Assembly: GCF_002077695.1 (NCBI RefSeq)
Contig: NZ_MWUE01000022.1
Coordinates: 1 to 64,000 of the forward strand
Direction: 5' to 3'
DNA from: Pantoea latae
GTDB taxonomy: Bacteria > Pseudomonadota > Gammaproteobacteria > Enterobacterales > Enterobacteriaceae
Length of the DNA stretch: 64,000 nt
The notes beneath the pieces were generated by a model, which made no database searches, was not told the origin of the DNA, and was given only the letters and a program-made list of their open reading frames with translations. Of the stretch, positions 1 to 8,912 are shown one piece after another. The translations under genes and the position numbers were made by a program. Numbering within the stretch: position 1 is the stretch's first letter; each line of letters opens with the position of its first letter.

Positions 1-111
1 GATGGAGTTAATGTATAAGATTTTAAATAGCGGTAAGTTAGAGGAAATAATGTTATTGATTGAAAAGTGAAAGATTGCTGGTAAGGTGTTTATTTATAAT
101 ATTACCTTACC

Positions 112-188
112 GGTTTTATTGGTTTTATTGGTTTTATTGGTTTTATTGGTTTTATTGGTTTTATTGGTTTTATTGGTTTTATTGGTTT
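112..188. repeat. 9-bp tandem repeat (GGTTTTATT)
   Basis: Eight consecutive perfect copies of GGTTTTATT (112-183) are followed by a partial ninth. No coding frame or RNA is evident here. The array follows a short AT-rich stretch and lies upstream of the decayed replication gene. Such perfect short arrays can vary in copy number by replication slippage. No function can be assigned. Confidence 0.95.
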
Positions 189-364
189 AGTAAGTGAATA
201 TTCCATTCCTTCGCTTGTGTTTATCACAGAAGCATAAAGTGTTCAGGCATGGTTTTTTATACAATAATTTTATCTCACTAACGTTAAATTAATATGTTGT
301 AAATTTATTAGAGCATATGATGATAATAAAACCCTAAGTTAACCGGCAACCAGACGCAGTCAGG

Positions 365-1002
365 CAACCGTGGCTTTAACAGAATCGCTGAGCAGCTGAG
401 GGATATACTTTTCTGCAGTTGAAGCTGGTCTTTCCCGCATCCATCAGCACGGCCCTGAAGCATTAATGTGACGAGGCCGCTGCGAAACGACAATGGATTG
501 CGGCGTTTGTGGAGAACGGCATCACTTCGAAACAGCAGTTGCCCACGGGTATGAAACGGACTTGTTCCAGTAATTGGCCTTTCTGACCTTCGCCTGATGA
601 GTTCATTCAGTGGTGCCGGAAGGGCGAATACAGCGTTGCGGGGCTGCCGGACGAGGATGAGCTTTACAACATGGTGATGAAATATTGCGCTCGCCGGGGA
701 CTGTACAAATCACCTGAAGCCTACTCGTGGAAGAGCAACACCTGCTTCTGGATGGTTACCGGCTGATACAGTGCAATGCGCGCGAAGGGCTGACGGAGCT
801 GGAGCTGTGCATGAAGTGTCGCAATGAGCTGCGGATAATGACTATGCGCCTTCAGTCTAGCGAGTTGATGCCGCCTCCTCGTGCGTAGCTGGAAAAGCTC
901 TATGTGCCAGCCAGCACCGAAAAGGTAGTGGCATATATTAGGTAGTTGAAGACTTTGCTTAAAGCAAATGGCAGGAAGCGCCGGGGTAAACTTTCGGAAT
1001 GA
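365..1002 (+). pseudogene. Decayed lambda P-type replication protein
   Basis: Conceptual translation across frames recovers a degraded homologue of lambdoid replication protein P, the helicase loader. Around 378-400 one reads NRIAEQLRD, then after a frameshift EAGLSRIHQHGPEA, then from 485 KRQWIAAFVENGITSKQQL, EFIQWCRKGEY, GLPDEDELYNMVMKYCARRG, SPEAYSWKSNTCFWMVTG and, in another frame, LEKLYVPAS. In-frame stops lie at 584-586 (a TGA where the family has W) and 764-766, with at least one more frameshift between about 820 and 888. The last stop is at 1000-1002. The family is normally about 230 residues. The relic marks a lambda-type early region whose partner genes lie left of the window. It cannot make a functional protein. 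Confidence 0.8.
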
Positions 1003-1230
1003 GCAAGCAGCGGAAGTTCATCACTTTTTGCTAATGGAGATTTAACGAATAATCCAAATGCTCAATTAATGGGGGGCAGGTCAAAGCATTTTAACATTCC
1101 TATTCAACTTGAAACGATTTTGCGCGATAGAATTTACGGTTTATCAGGAAATATTCCTGAGCTCCTACCCTTTTAAAAACGTGATTTAACGTATCTAAGA
1201 CCTATTATTCGTTGGTAGGGGTTGTCGATA

Positions 1231-2310
1231 TTAATCGGAGTCAATTTTCCCAAATTCTGTTAAGCCGAAAACTGAATTATCAGTATTATGAGCTTGCAAA
1301 CCCGCTTCGTGAATTTCATTCAGATCAACTGCTTTACTATCCTCTAATCCTAGAGAGAACATAGGATAAGCCCAGTTCCAATGCTGATCAGGAATCAATC
1401 TATTATTCTCAATCCTAAAAAAACTGACTATGAGATGATGCTTCCCTTGAATTGCCTCGTCATCATAGATATTTGCCAGTACACCAAAGTGCTTGTAGCC
1501 TGCTTGGTCATTCTCGAACATTTTTATTTTTGTGCCGTTTCTTATCATCCAAAAAGAATGTTTCCCAATAGCATCAGTGGCTTGCCAGTCGGATTCATCA
1601 ACTTCCCAGTCAAGGTAGTGTTTGTAGTTTGACTGAGGTTTTAGTTTTTTGTCATTACTAAACCAAGGTATTGGTGGGAGTATAGGTTGAAGTCCTTCTG
1701 GCAGGGGGGACTGACCCGCGGCAATGGAATGCATGATCTTTGTCATTGATGGAAGCCCCATTAAATGCCATAGATCATGTTTATCCTTTTTAAAGATAAG
1801 AAGCCCTTTAGATACGCCATCCATGTAAGTTGACTTTAAACGAATTAGTATATCCTTGTTACCGTCTTTATCTAGGTCTTCAATATTTATTGAAGATGCT
1901 ACGACTTCGTCATTCTCAGCGCCCGGGATAATTGCCCAGTACCCAATATCGTAGAATCCAGGTCTGCCAACTACTTTATCTATTAAGTTTTGTCCAGAGG
2001 GTTCGAAGATCATCAGGAAGCGGCTAAGGGCACCATTAGCACTCATAGCTTTTCCGTAAACTACTACGGAGTTTGATGTACTTAGGTCGAGTGACTCACT
2101 TGTTACTGAGTCAAATAACACTGAGGTCAAATTTGTGGCAAGTTGCTGCTGGATACAGGCTCGAGCCATTTCTACTAATTTTTCACGAACATCCGCAGAT
2201 CGCATAGGTTGTGAAGTAAAATGGAACAGCCCTAGTGTAACCACTACGCCCAGTATTGCCGTTATAATGCTGCCTAGAACCTGTTCCTTAACCAATTTTA
2301 AAATACTCAT
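1231..2310 (-). CDS. Membrane-anchored protein of unknown function
   Basis: I do not recognise this family. About 359 residues if the ATG at 2310 is used, which has a GAAGGTG ribosome site just upstream; an in-frame GTG start further up adds seven residues. One hydrophobic segment near residues 14-33 predicts a single N-terminal membrane anchor with the rest outside the cytoplasm or in it. Midway a DLDKDGNKDI stretch resembles the calcium-binding loop of FG-GAP/VCBS repeats, which favours an extracytoplasmic domain. The gene stands alone in a lambdoid accessory region between the replication relic and the abortive-infection pair. Its AT-rich composition differs from the phage late genes and fits an acquired cargo gene. 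Confidence 0.6.
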   Translation of the reverse strand: MSILKLVKEQVLGSIITAILGVVVTLGLFHFTSQPMRSADVREKLVEMARACIQQQLATNLTSVLFDSVTSESLDLSTSNSVVVYGKAMSANGALSRFLMIFEPSGQNLIDKVVGRPGFYDIGYWAIIPGAENDEVVASSINIEDLDKDGNKDILIRLKSTYMDGVSKGLLIFKKDKHDLWHLMGLPSMTKIMHSIAAGQSPLPEGLQPILPPIPWFSNDKKLKPQSNYKHYLDWEVDESDWQATDAIGKHSFWMIRNGTKIKMFENDQAGYKHFGVLANIYDDEAIQGKHHLIVSFFRIENNRLIPDQHWNWAYPMFSLGLEDSKAVDLNEIHEAGLQAHNTDNSVFGLTEFGKIDSD

Positions 2311-2331
2311 CAATATCACCTTCAACTTCAC

Positions 2332-2802
2332 TTTAGCATCTTAGTACTATTAAAATTGTCATTCTGAAATATCACAGCTTTCCAGCCACTAAGTCTATCT
2401 CTAAGCTTTTCGAGCATTCAGCACCAGTCATAAATAATGCTCGATAAAGTTCGCCTTGAGCGCATTATAGCAAGGAACGTCGTTTTATTGACTAATGCAA
2501 GCGAGTATTTTGTCTCAGCATAACTCCCAACTACGTATCTGTTTTTAGGAGATCATTACGGCGAGCAAGATGTTTCAGAAAATGCATATCTCCAACAGCA
2601 AATGCATGCACTTGATTGTCATTTGAATTACTACCCTTCATAAAGTGCCGGTATTCAGGAAAACCGTTTTACCGTACGTAACGTATCCGGCGTAGAATAT
2701 CATACATTAATATTTAATTGGTTATTTTATGTCAGAAATTTCAGTAGTATATTGATTGCTGGCTTCGCTGAGAGACAAGTGATGTAAATATTACGAACAT
2801 TC
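2332..2802. other. Intergenic, no gene supported
   Basis: About 470 bp of AT-rich DNA between the membrane protein gene and the end of the putAbiC-like gene. I see no convincing open frame with a ribosome site, and no clear terminator or repeat. Confidence 0.5.
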
Positions 2803-3558
2803 TTAGCCATGCATTTCGTAAAAAGCATCTATGCTATTTTTTATACCAGGTTTTTCAAAAAACTCTGGAAAATTATCTTTCATATAAGAAATGTTTTTCC
2901 AATCAAAATAAACTACAGCTATTACTAATATGTTTATAGCTTTAACTGGTGTTAAGCTAACGCAAACATCAATATAGTGTTCTCTGTCCTCTATAGGACA
3001 TTTTTCATTTATTAGTTTAGTTAGAACGTAAAAGCCTCTGACAACAGAAAATATTGCCATTCCAGAAGCGTCATCAATACCCCCTAAAATTGCAGAAGTT
3101 TCACTCAGAGTTGAGTTGTTTTCCTCTATATAATTGGTGATATAGTTTTCTAGTTCATTAACCGCCTTTACGCTTTTGAACGTGCCGTTTGGTAGAATCA
3201 ATTCAAGCTCTTTAAATTCTTCTCGTTCTGCTTCAATTAAATTATAAAAGCTTACTTCAAAAGATCTTTTGTCTTCTAACTTAGACTGTCGCTTCGAATC
3301 TTCTATAAGTGAGTTGTTTGCTTCTCGTTGCAGATTAATTGAGTTGATTAGCATAACAATGCTTATAAATGATAATATAGGGTTAAGAACGCCTCCAACA
3401 TAGTCACCAAATGTCCCCCAATCACCTTTCGAATCGGAAAAGCCACTCCATTTTCTTGGCTCAAAAATATCCCACATATCATCCCAGTGATTAAAATATG
3501 CGAAGTAAACAAACCAAGTAATAGCTATTATGGCTATAGCTGAAATCTTTACCCTCAT
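2803..3558 (-). CDS. Putative phage abortive-infection membrane protein (putAbiC-like)
   Basis: 251 residues. Residues 4-22 form a first transmembrane helix. A second begins near residue 55 in the stretch FGDYVGGVLNPILSFISIVM, followed by a charged helix beginning NSINLQREAN. The combination WGTFGDYVGGVLNPILSF plus a coiled cytoplasmic tail is characteristic of the putative phage abortive infection family (putAbiC, named after lactococcal AbiC). Members are thought to kill or arrest infected cells, but the mechanism is unknown. The start is three bases after the stop of the upstream 275-residue gene, so the two are one translationally coupled operon. It lies between the P relic and gene Q, where lambdoid phages carry their nin-region cargo. 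The family call rests on motif recall. Confidence 0.65.
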   Translation of the reverse strand: MRVKISAIAIIAITWFVYFAYFNHWDDMWDIFEPRKWSGFSDSKGDWGTFGDYVGGVLNPILSFISIVMLINSINLQREANNSLIEDSKRQSKLEDKRSFEVSFYNLIEAEREEFKELELILPNGTFKSVKAVNELENYITNYIEENNSTLSETSAILGGIDDASGMAIFSVVRGFYVLTKLINEKCPIEDREHYIDVCVSLTPVKAINILVIAVVYFDWKNISYMKDNFPEFFEKPGIKNSIDAFYEMHG

Positions 3559-3561
3559 CAG

Positions 3562-4389
3562 TTATTCCACGCCGTGTATTAAATATTGAACAAGCTCACC
3601 AGTATTATCTGTGATCTCAGTTACTTCCATGGTTAATGGGGAAAAATAATCATTTCCTCTCCTATTATTATTATCGAGGTTTCGTGAGAACTTCCTCTTT
3701 TGTTCTTGACTTATGTAATCCCATCTAACTGCATGTCTAAAGGATATAGAAGTAGATTCTCTATCTAAAAGAAGTCTCCCAGTCCCCGTCAGCGCGTTAA
3801 ATCTCGTAACGATTGCTTGGATTCGAGACCTTTGAGGCGACTCGTAACGTCGATTAAGATTAGCTAAAGTGACGCTATCAATAGTGGCTACTTTGACTCT
3901 TATTTCATTCTTTTTAGTAGAAAGCTCTACCTTATACCCTTGACTTTCAACAGCCTTATGCATATTAATTAATGGCTCTTTGAGTCTTCTTAGTATGTCT
4001 AGTTCGATAGGTCTTAGCTCTGCTATTTTATGCATTGCGTTTTCGGTAGTAGGCACAAAGTCAACGCGGAGACACTTGCAAATATAATATCTCATTATTT
4101 CAGAAAATGCTTGTGCGCCTAATTCATTAAAACGCTGAATTTGATCATCACCCGTAATGGACAATAAAAAGTTTTGTCCAAATGATCCTTCGAAATTATT
4201 TTTAAATACTGTTCTTAACCCTTCGGCTTTGTTTATTTTTTTTGGAACTTCACTGTTTAATATAGCATTGGCAACCAGAACTGTTGTGTCTGAAGTCCCT
4301 AGGAATGTTTTGGAACCCGAGTTCATGTCAAGAAGATTAAATTGCCTTTCGCCATCTGTTACGATTACGTCCATTTTTAAATCAAGCAT
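3562..4389 (-). CDS. Unknown partner gene of putAbiC-like protein
   Basis: 275 residues, soluble, family not recognised. The ATG at 4389 is preceded by AAGGAAAACAA, a good ribosome site. There is no signal peptide or membrane segment. The C-terminal third contains a basic segment (residues about 230-250, KRKFSRNLDNNNRRGNDY) ahead of a beta-rich tail. It ends three bases before the putAbiC-like gene, so the products are probably made together and may form a sensor-effector or toxin-inhibitor pair. It has no resemblance by eye to the 238-residue partner proteins of the PIN modules elsewhere in the window. Function unknown. Confidence 0.6.
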   Translation of the reverse strand: MLDLKMDVIVTDGERQFNLLDMNSGSKTFLGTSDTTVLVANAILNSEVPKKINKAEGLRTVFKNNFEGSFGQNFLLSITGDDQIQRFNELGAQAFSEIMRYYICKCLRVDFVPTTENAMHKIAELRPIELDILRRLKEPLINMHKAVESQGYKVELSTKKNEIRVKVATIDSVTLANLNRRYESPQRSRIQAIVTRFNALTGTGRLLLDRESTSISFRHAVRWDYISQEQKRKFSRNLDNNNRRGNDYFSPLTMEVTEITDNTGELVQYLIHGVE

Positions 4390-5133
4390 TTGTTTTCCTT
4401 TGTTGATTTGTAGTGCCTTAAGTAGACGATATCTTAAAATTTCCCATGTAAAGCATTTGTTTGATATTTGCTTTATTTTTATAGTTATTTTTGATATGAA
4501 TAATTTGCGTTTTATATAATAATATTCCCGTTCGCCATCCCATGTCAGTGTAACGAGGCTGGCATCTGATTAGCTTGTAACGGTGCGCAGTTGAGTTTTA
4601 TGATAGTGCAATTTTTTAATTGCCTAACCTTTATTAACCTTAAGTTTTTAGTTGCTGTTCAGTGAATGGCAAGCGATAGATGTTTAATAACATCTAGAAA
4701 ATATGATAAAATGCAATATTTAGTATTGAATGTGCTTTATATCAATTTGTTACATCGTTAAAGCTTTGCTTTTGCCTCAACTTATGCACCATGCGGACAA
4801 AATATCTCCCGTGCTAGTATTTTATCTATAAATCGGCAAGGCCATAGAATCTCTGTCCGTCAAATCCTGACTCATCGAGTGTTATGTACCATATTATTTT
4901 TCCCAAAATTTTTCATTTGGCTATATACCTGCAGGAGACATATTCTGAAAGTATTAAATCATAAATTTAACTGGTTAATGAAGAGCGTTTCATGCAACTT
5001 TATGCATTTATTATAAATACAAGGAAACGTACTTTTCTAACGTGTTTTAGCGGAGTTTTATAGTGTTTATTGTGGGATGAGCGATTTTTTCTACCACAAA
5101 ATTAAACTAATCTGTTAATGGTTATCATGGCTC
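4390..5133. other. Long AT-rich intergenic region
   Basis: About 740 bp without a supportable gene. The part next to 4390-4520 must hold the promoter of the leftward two-gene operon; the very AT-rich stretch near 4480-4530 is a plausible site, but I cannot fix -35 and -10 boxes. The rest shows no hairpin terminator and no open frame with a ribosome site. Confidence 0.45.
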
Positions 5134-5415
5134 ATGGGCACCGCTAATCAATTTTCAAATGAAAGGCAATCACTCTATCGGCTGGTCTGGGCAAATCCGG
5201 CAGACGTCTTAGCTGCGGACCTCAGGGTCAGCGAGCAGGTGCTTATTGCAAGATGCCTAGAGTCCCTGACCCCGCGTCCATTAACCGATTACTGGCGAGC
5301 TCTACTTGGATGTACCTGTTCCGAACTCATTCCAAAGATGCTCATCTTAGGATGCGTCCGGGGCGGCTTGTCTTCTCCCCTTGATTTACTTGTCTTTAAA
5401 ACTGCGCAACACTGA
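5134..5415 (+). CDS. Small HTH-like protein, possibly truncated
   Basis: 93 residues. The N-terminal half has the pattern LYRLVWANPADVLAADLRVS, then LIARCLESLTPRPLTDYW. It resembles the recurrent bacterial motif (E-LY-LVW-P---LA---GVSD--L-K-C---I-P-P-GYW) at the start of many uncharacterised proteins, which looks like a helix-turn-helix. Several consensus positions are degenerate, and the C-terminal half has no recognisable features, so this may be the remnant of a longer gene. The ATG at 5134 lacks a clear Shine-Dalgarno sequence. It lies directly upstream of the antiterminator gene. Family assignment is tentative. Confidence 0.4.
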   Translation: MGTANQFSNERQSLYRLVWANPADVLAADLRVSEQVLIARCLESLTPRPLTDYWRALLGCTCSELIPKMLILGCVRGGLSSPLDLLVFKTAQH

Positions 5416-5493
5416 CTTTCTCATGTAACGTTCATCAATAAACCGTATAATTGTTTTACTTAGTTCGGTTCAGTCAAGATGGAAACCAGAGCA

Positions 5494-5910
5494 ATGCGTG
5501 ATATTCAACAGGTGCTTGAACGCTGGGGAGCCTGGGTTGCAAATAACCCGGAAAAAATCTCATGGTACAGTGTTGCCGCTGGATTCACAGGGCTTTTCCC
5601 AAATAGAGTGACGACTCGCCCTCAGTGTTGTGATGAGGATGGACTGATTGTCAGCCGTTGTGTCGCTAAGCTTTATTCCAAAAATGCAGATCTGCATGAA
5701 TTGTTGGTAGATTACTACATTCTCGGTCATACTTTTATGTCATTGGCAAGAAAACATCACTGTTCAGATGGCCACATCGGGAAAAAGCTTCAAAAGGCCG
5801 AAGGCGTAGTTGAGGGCATGCTCGTCATGCTAGATACGTCACTTGAAATGGACAGGTTTGTGCAACGCATACCTCGCCCATATTCATGTGAAACTAATTT
5901 ACGTACGTAA
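5494..5910 (+). CDS. Phage antitermination protein Q (QuuD type)
   Basis: 138 residues starting [14 protein letters not shown], very close to QuuD of the E. coli DLP12 prophage as I recall it, including [41 protein letters not shown] and LEMDRFV. An in-frame ATG at 5479 would add five residues, but the family begins at MRDIQ, so 5494 is preferred. Q proteins bind near the late promoter and let RNA polymerase read through terminators into lysis and structural genes. It appears intact even though neighbouring phage genes are broken. The late operon it would serve starts at about 8.0 kb; an integrase relic now separates the two. A diverged homologue is at 47519-47920. Confidence 0.9.
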   Translation: MRDIQQVLERWGAWVANNPEKISWYSVAAGFTGLFPNRVTTRPQCCDEDGLIVSRCVAKLYSKNADLHELLVDYYILGHTFMSLARKHHCSDGHIGKKLQKAEGVVEGMLVMLDTSLEMDRFVQRIPRPYSCETNLRT

Positions 5911-5981
5911 AAGTTGGCGTAATCTGGTAATCATGCAGTTTCTGTGACAACACCGGCTTCCGCAGTCAGTAAGCGTTCAGT

Positions 5982-6596
5982 CTAATTTTTTTTGTCGTGT
6001 ACTGACCAGCAACTGCTGATATTTCTGTCCAGACAAAAATCGGAGATCAACTTGCCAAATGCACGGTAAGTTTTTTCCAGGTTCTTTTCGCTGACATGGC
6101 TGCTGCTTCCATTATTGCGCCAGTGGCTGAAGAAAACCTTCTCTCCGTCATCAACAATTTCTGCACTCTGGGTAGGTAGAGCAGATGGCTGTTTGGCATT
6201 TTCGATAGAGGAAGGAATATGTTGGGCAAAGTGCTGTAAGAATTTAGATGGCTTAAAAGGGTTAGCAGGATCGAAGGTCAACCCCAAGGCTCTGCACAGA
6301 TCTGAGTAAGCTGATTCAGGTCTTATTACTGGCGCAACCTCATATCCCTGGCGAACATCAAGTATGAAACTACATTTATGTCCAATCGCGCCAAAAAGCA
6401 GTTTATAGGGCGTACGGTCGGTAAAAAAAAGCACATCGAAAACAACATTATTGTGTCGGTATTGAAACTGCGTCCGTGTCACATTATTAGCCCGCATACT
6501 CGCATGAAGTGAACGAAGACCCTCTAATTGCATATGCCCCTCACTAATTGATAAGTTAATCTTTAGGTTATCAAATGGTGTAAGGGGCATCCACAA
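5982..6596 (-). CDS. Hypothetical protein, possibly DUF6037
   Basis: 204 residues, soluble. The N-terminal half (LEGLRSLHASMRANNVTRTQ, then FDVLFFTDRTPYKLLFGAIG) matches my recollection of the DUF6037 family, whose members are about 200 residues and of unknown function. The C-terminal quarter is charged and ends with the stop at 5982. It is transcribed opposite to the flanking antiterminator and forms a single-gene cargo unit. A ribosome site is not obvious upstream of 6596; inner starts such as the ATG of MQLEGLR are possible. Family name is uncertain. Confidence 0.5.
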   Translation of the reverse strand: MWMPLTPFDNLKINLSISEGHMQLEGLRSLHASMRANNVTRTQFQYRHNNVVFDVLFFTDRTPYKLLFGAIGHKCSFILDVRQGYEVAPVIRPESAYSDLCRALGLTFDPANPFKPSKFLQHFAQHIPSSIENAKQPSALPTQSAEIVDDGEKVFFSHWRNNGSSSHVSEKNLEKTYRAFGKLISDFCLDRNISSCWSVHDKKN

Positions 6597-6887
6597 GCAA
6601 TTACTATTTTCAATGTACTCTTATGGCATACCTCAACCCTCTGACAGCGCGGTCTGTAGAAAATTTGGCAGCTGGGATCTCAGCCTTTATTGGCTGGAGA
6701 GTTTTGGCATAGATAAAATATTGTTAATTTTTGTCAACACTACAGATTGCTCTGTTCAATGAATGGGTCGATAGAGGAATATATTGCAAAACATTCCAAA
6801 AGACTGGCATAGCCTGTATGAACTGGCACAAAGCTGATGCGTGGGAGTCGCTAACTGGCGTAATACCGCTAAGAGCAGCCATAGCCC

Positions 6888-6943
6888 ATCATCGATGGTT
6901 AAAGCGTCGGCAGTATCTTACCGACGCTTTAACCATCGATGAT
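6888..6943. repeat. Perfect 23-bp inverted repeat
   Basis: Left arm 6888-6910 and right arm 6921-6943 are perfect reverse complements over 23 bp, separated by a 10-nt loop (CAGTATCTTA). The right arm ends at the stop of the broken integrase gene. There is no T-run on either side, so it is not a standard intrinsic terminator, though it could still terminate or block transcripts. It could also be the terminal relic of a small mobile element. Confidence 0.95.
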
Positions 6944-7764
6944 TAACTAAGCGATAAATACCTAAAACCTTTCTCTCGCATGTCGTTGTATTTATCTGTC
7001 ATATGCTGATATTTATGGCCCAGTAGTGTGCGAGTATCTATGCCCTGCACTCGATAAAGTCGCTCAGCCAGAGAGCGCTGTTCGCGGAACGGCGGTGCAG
7101 TACAGCCGGGCGGAACTGACAGCTCGCAGCACTCACGACAAACCCTAAACCAGTGCGACAACTACCAGGTATGGATGCACCTCCCTGAGTCCGTTTGCAG
7201 CATCAGGCCATTTGACGGACAGATAACGATGACTTCAGCGAGTAAGGTAGATATAGCCTCCAGATACAGGCTAAGCGAGAGGGCTATCTTTTCTCCCGTT
7301 TTAATCTGCGTGATATAAAGATAACCATCCCTGACGTCACGAGAATGCATACTGACTAAATCCGAGGGGCGCTGGCCGGTAACCAGTGCCAGCAGCATTG
7401 CGTTCTGAAAATAAACCGGAGCCCGGTATTTAGCGCACTTAAAAAGCTGTATCCACTCGCTGAGGCTCAGTCGCGCCGCTGCAACCGCTGTCATCGGCGG
7501 CCGGGATAAAAGGGCGGGGTTGTGTCCCATCGGTACAACGCTCGCTCGTTGCACCTCTTTGAAAAGATCGGACAGATTTATGCGGAGCCGGCGAGCTGCG
7601 TATGAGGTTTTTTGGACTTTTTCATTGATGATGCGGCTGATCTCATAAGCCGAGATGCTCATCAACTTACGATCGCCCCAGACTCTGCAACAGAACCGCG
7701 CAAGCCTTATATAGTCCTGTACTGTTTTCGCTTTTATTTCGCCGCTGGCGTGTCTTGCCTGCAC
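6943..7764 (-). pseudogene. Truncated tyrosine recombinase interrupted by an amber codon
   Basis: Lambda-type phage integrase missing its N-terminal arm-binding domain. From 7764 the core-binding domain (SAYEISRIINEKVQ) leads into the catalytic domain with ALVTGQRPSDLVSM, which carries the first catalytic Arg. At 7162-7164 an in-frame TAG follows RCIHTW. Reading on in the same frame gives the C-terminal part FREQRSLAERLY, LLGHKYQHMTDKYN. The tyrosine in MTDKY fits the nucleophile. The usual HxxR histidine appears changed to Arg (FREQR). Total length about 270 residues against 330-390 for intact enzymes. Truncation, stop and lost His together show a dead gene. Its position between Q and the lysis genes is abnormal for a lambdoid phage and points to insertion of part of another element. 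Confidence 0.85.
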
Positions 7765-8086
7765 TGCGAGTGAATAGCTTTAAACCCATTTACCTACTGT
7801 TAATGACATGATTTTCTACTCATCTGTAATTAAAGCTGCCTGCGCGGCAGTGAGATAAGTGAGGAAGGCTATTCCTGCGCTGAATGCAGTCCTTGCATAT
7901 CTCTGCGAGGACTATAGAGCCTGTTGTTAACGACGAATCTCAATAAATTGTACCTACAAAGCTCGCTTAGGCGGGCTTTTTTTTATACTCAAAGTCTCCG
8001 CTGGTTCCCACCGCGCACCCTGCGCACGCCGACGCGCGGCTTTTTTCTTTTCACCCCATCGTTGCCCACACCAGAAAGGGCTGAGC
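7765..8086. other. Intergenic upstream of lysis genes
   Basis: About 320 bp between the integrase relic and the holin gene. It contains one clear rho-independent terminator (7969-7989) and probably the late-promoter region acted on by Q, but I cannot place the promoter boxes with confidence. Confidence 0.5.
7969..7989 (+). terminator. Rho-independent terminator before lysis genes
   Basis: AGCTCGC, loop TTAG, GCGGGCT, then eight T residues. It lies before the holin gene, where the Q-sensitive tR' terminator of a lambdoid late operon is expected. Confidence 0.75.
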
Positions 8087-8401
8087 ATGCATCGTATGGA
8101 CTCTTCATCTCATCAAATGCCGTATTGGTGGTCTGCGTGTCTGGCGTTCTTCTCAACGCTGACGCTTTACGACTGCGTTTTTTGCATCGGCGCAGCGATC
8201 TCCGCTTTCTTCACAGTCAAAACCTATTACGCCTCGCGACGCGAAAGGCGACAGCAGCTGGAGGAGGAGCGCAAGCGAACAGAGATGCTCAGAACCTATC
8301 TGGACAGCGTCATCGCTAAGCCGGAAAGCGAGCGCCCAACGGCTGCTGAAGTGGTGGCTAAAGCAACAGAAAATGCGGGGATGACAGATGCCGATACTTA
8401 A
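8087..8401 (+). CDS. Phage holin (HP1-like, class II)
   Basis: 104 residues with two hydrophobic stretches, roughly residues 14-27 and 32-44, followed by a charged tail (RRERRQQLEEERKRTE). The pattern LTLYDCVFCIGAAISAFFTV then YYASRRERR matches HP1-type holins. A holin forms inner-membrane holes at the programmed lysis time and depolarises or releases the endolysin. It overlaps the following endolysin start (8388), the usual compact lysis cassette. The ATG at 8087 follows a GGGCTGAGC stretch. A longer overlapping frame from 7924 has no coding character. Confidence 0.75.
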   Translation: MHRMDSSSHQMPYWWSACLAFFSTLTLYDCVFCIGAAISAFFTVKTYYASRRERRQQLEEERKRTEMLRTYLDSVIAKPESERPTAAEVVAKATENAGMTDADT

Positions 8402-8912
8402 CAGAAAAGCCGGCGCAGCGGGCGCGGTATGTGCTGTTGGCGTCATCGTTGCAATCATGCTTTCTGGCGGGCAGGTGCGCACAAATCAGCGCGGACTGGA
8501 ACTCGTTGGTAATGCAGAGGGTTGCCGGCGTGAGCCGTACACATGTCCGGCAGGTATTATAACCGACGGTATAGGCAATACACACGGTGCTAAGCCAGGC
8601 TCGCGCAAGACTGACGAACAGATAGCCGCAGACTGGCAACAAAACATACTGGACGCCGAAGCATGCGTAAATCGCTACGCCGCTGGCACCCGACTGCCGG
8701 CTAACACTTTTTCCGCTGCGGTCTCGATTGCATTCAATGTCGGCTGTCCAAAAATGCAGAAATCAACGATGTTCCGCTATTTCCGCCATGGGCAGCTGGT
8801 GGACGGATGCAATGAATTTCCCCGGTGGGTTTTCGGCGGAGCCAAAGAGCTGCCGGGGTTGGTGAAACGTCGCGAGGAAGAAAGGCAGCTTTGTCTGAAG
8901 GGTGTGAAGTGA
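8388..8912 (+). CDS. Endolysin, GH24 muramidase (P2 K-like, SAR type)
   Basis: 174 residues. A weakly hydrophobic N-terminal segment (residues about 7-25, GAAGAVCAVGVIVAIM) fits a signal-anchor-release helix that lets the enzyme reach the periplasm through Sec. The active-site region is GNAEGCRREPYTCPAG then TDGIGNT, with catalytic Glu in EG and Thr in the TDGIGNT motif, as in P2 K and related GH24 lysozymes. The fold continues with FNVGC and PRWVFGG and ends LCLKGVK. It cuts the glycan strands of peptidoglycan. The gene sits between holin and Rz. Confidence 0.9.
   Translation: MPILNRKAGAAGAVCAVGVIVAIMLSGGQVRTNQRGLELVGNAEGCRREPYTCPAGIITDGIGNTHGAKPGSRKTDEQIAADWQQNILDAEACVNRYAAGTRLPANTFSAAVSIAFNVGCPKMQKSTMFRYFRHGQLVDGCNEFPRWVFGGAKELPGLVKRREEERQLCLKGVK

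Noticed and set aside
112..188. Tandem repeat as iterons or CRISPR
   Set aside because: Units of 9 bp without spacers and no adjacent replication or cas gene.
308..493. 61-residue leftward frame
   Set aside because: It lies antisense to the decayed P gene and is not conserved in pattern.
6731..6946. 71-residue rightward frame next to the integrase relic
   Set aside because: It runs through the 23-bp inverted repeat and lacks a ribosome site or family resemblance.
7924..8319. 131-residue frame overlapping the holin
   Set aside because: It starts within the terminator, is low in complexity and is out of frame with the holin supported by membrane topology.
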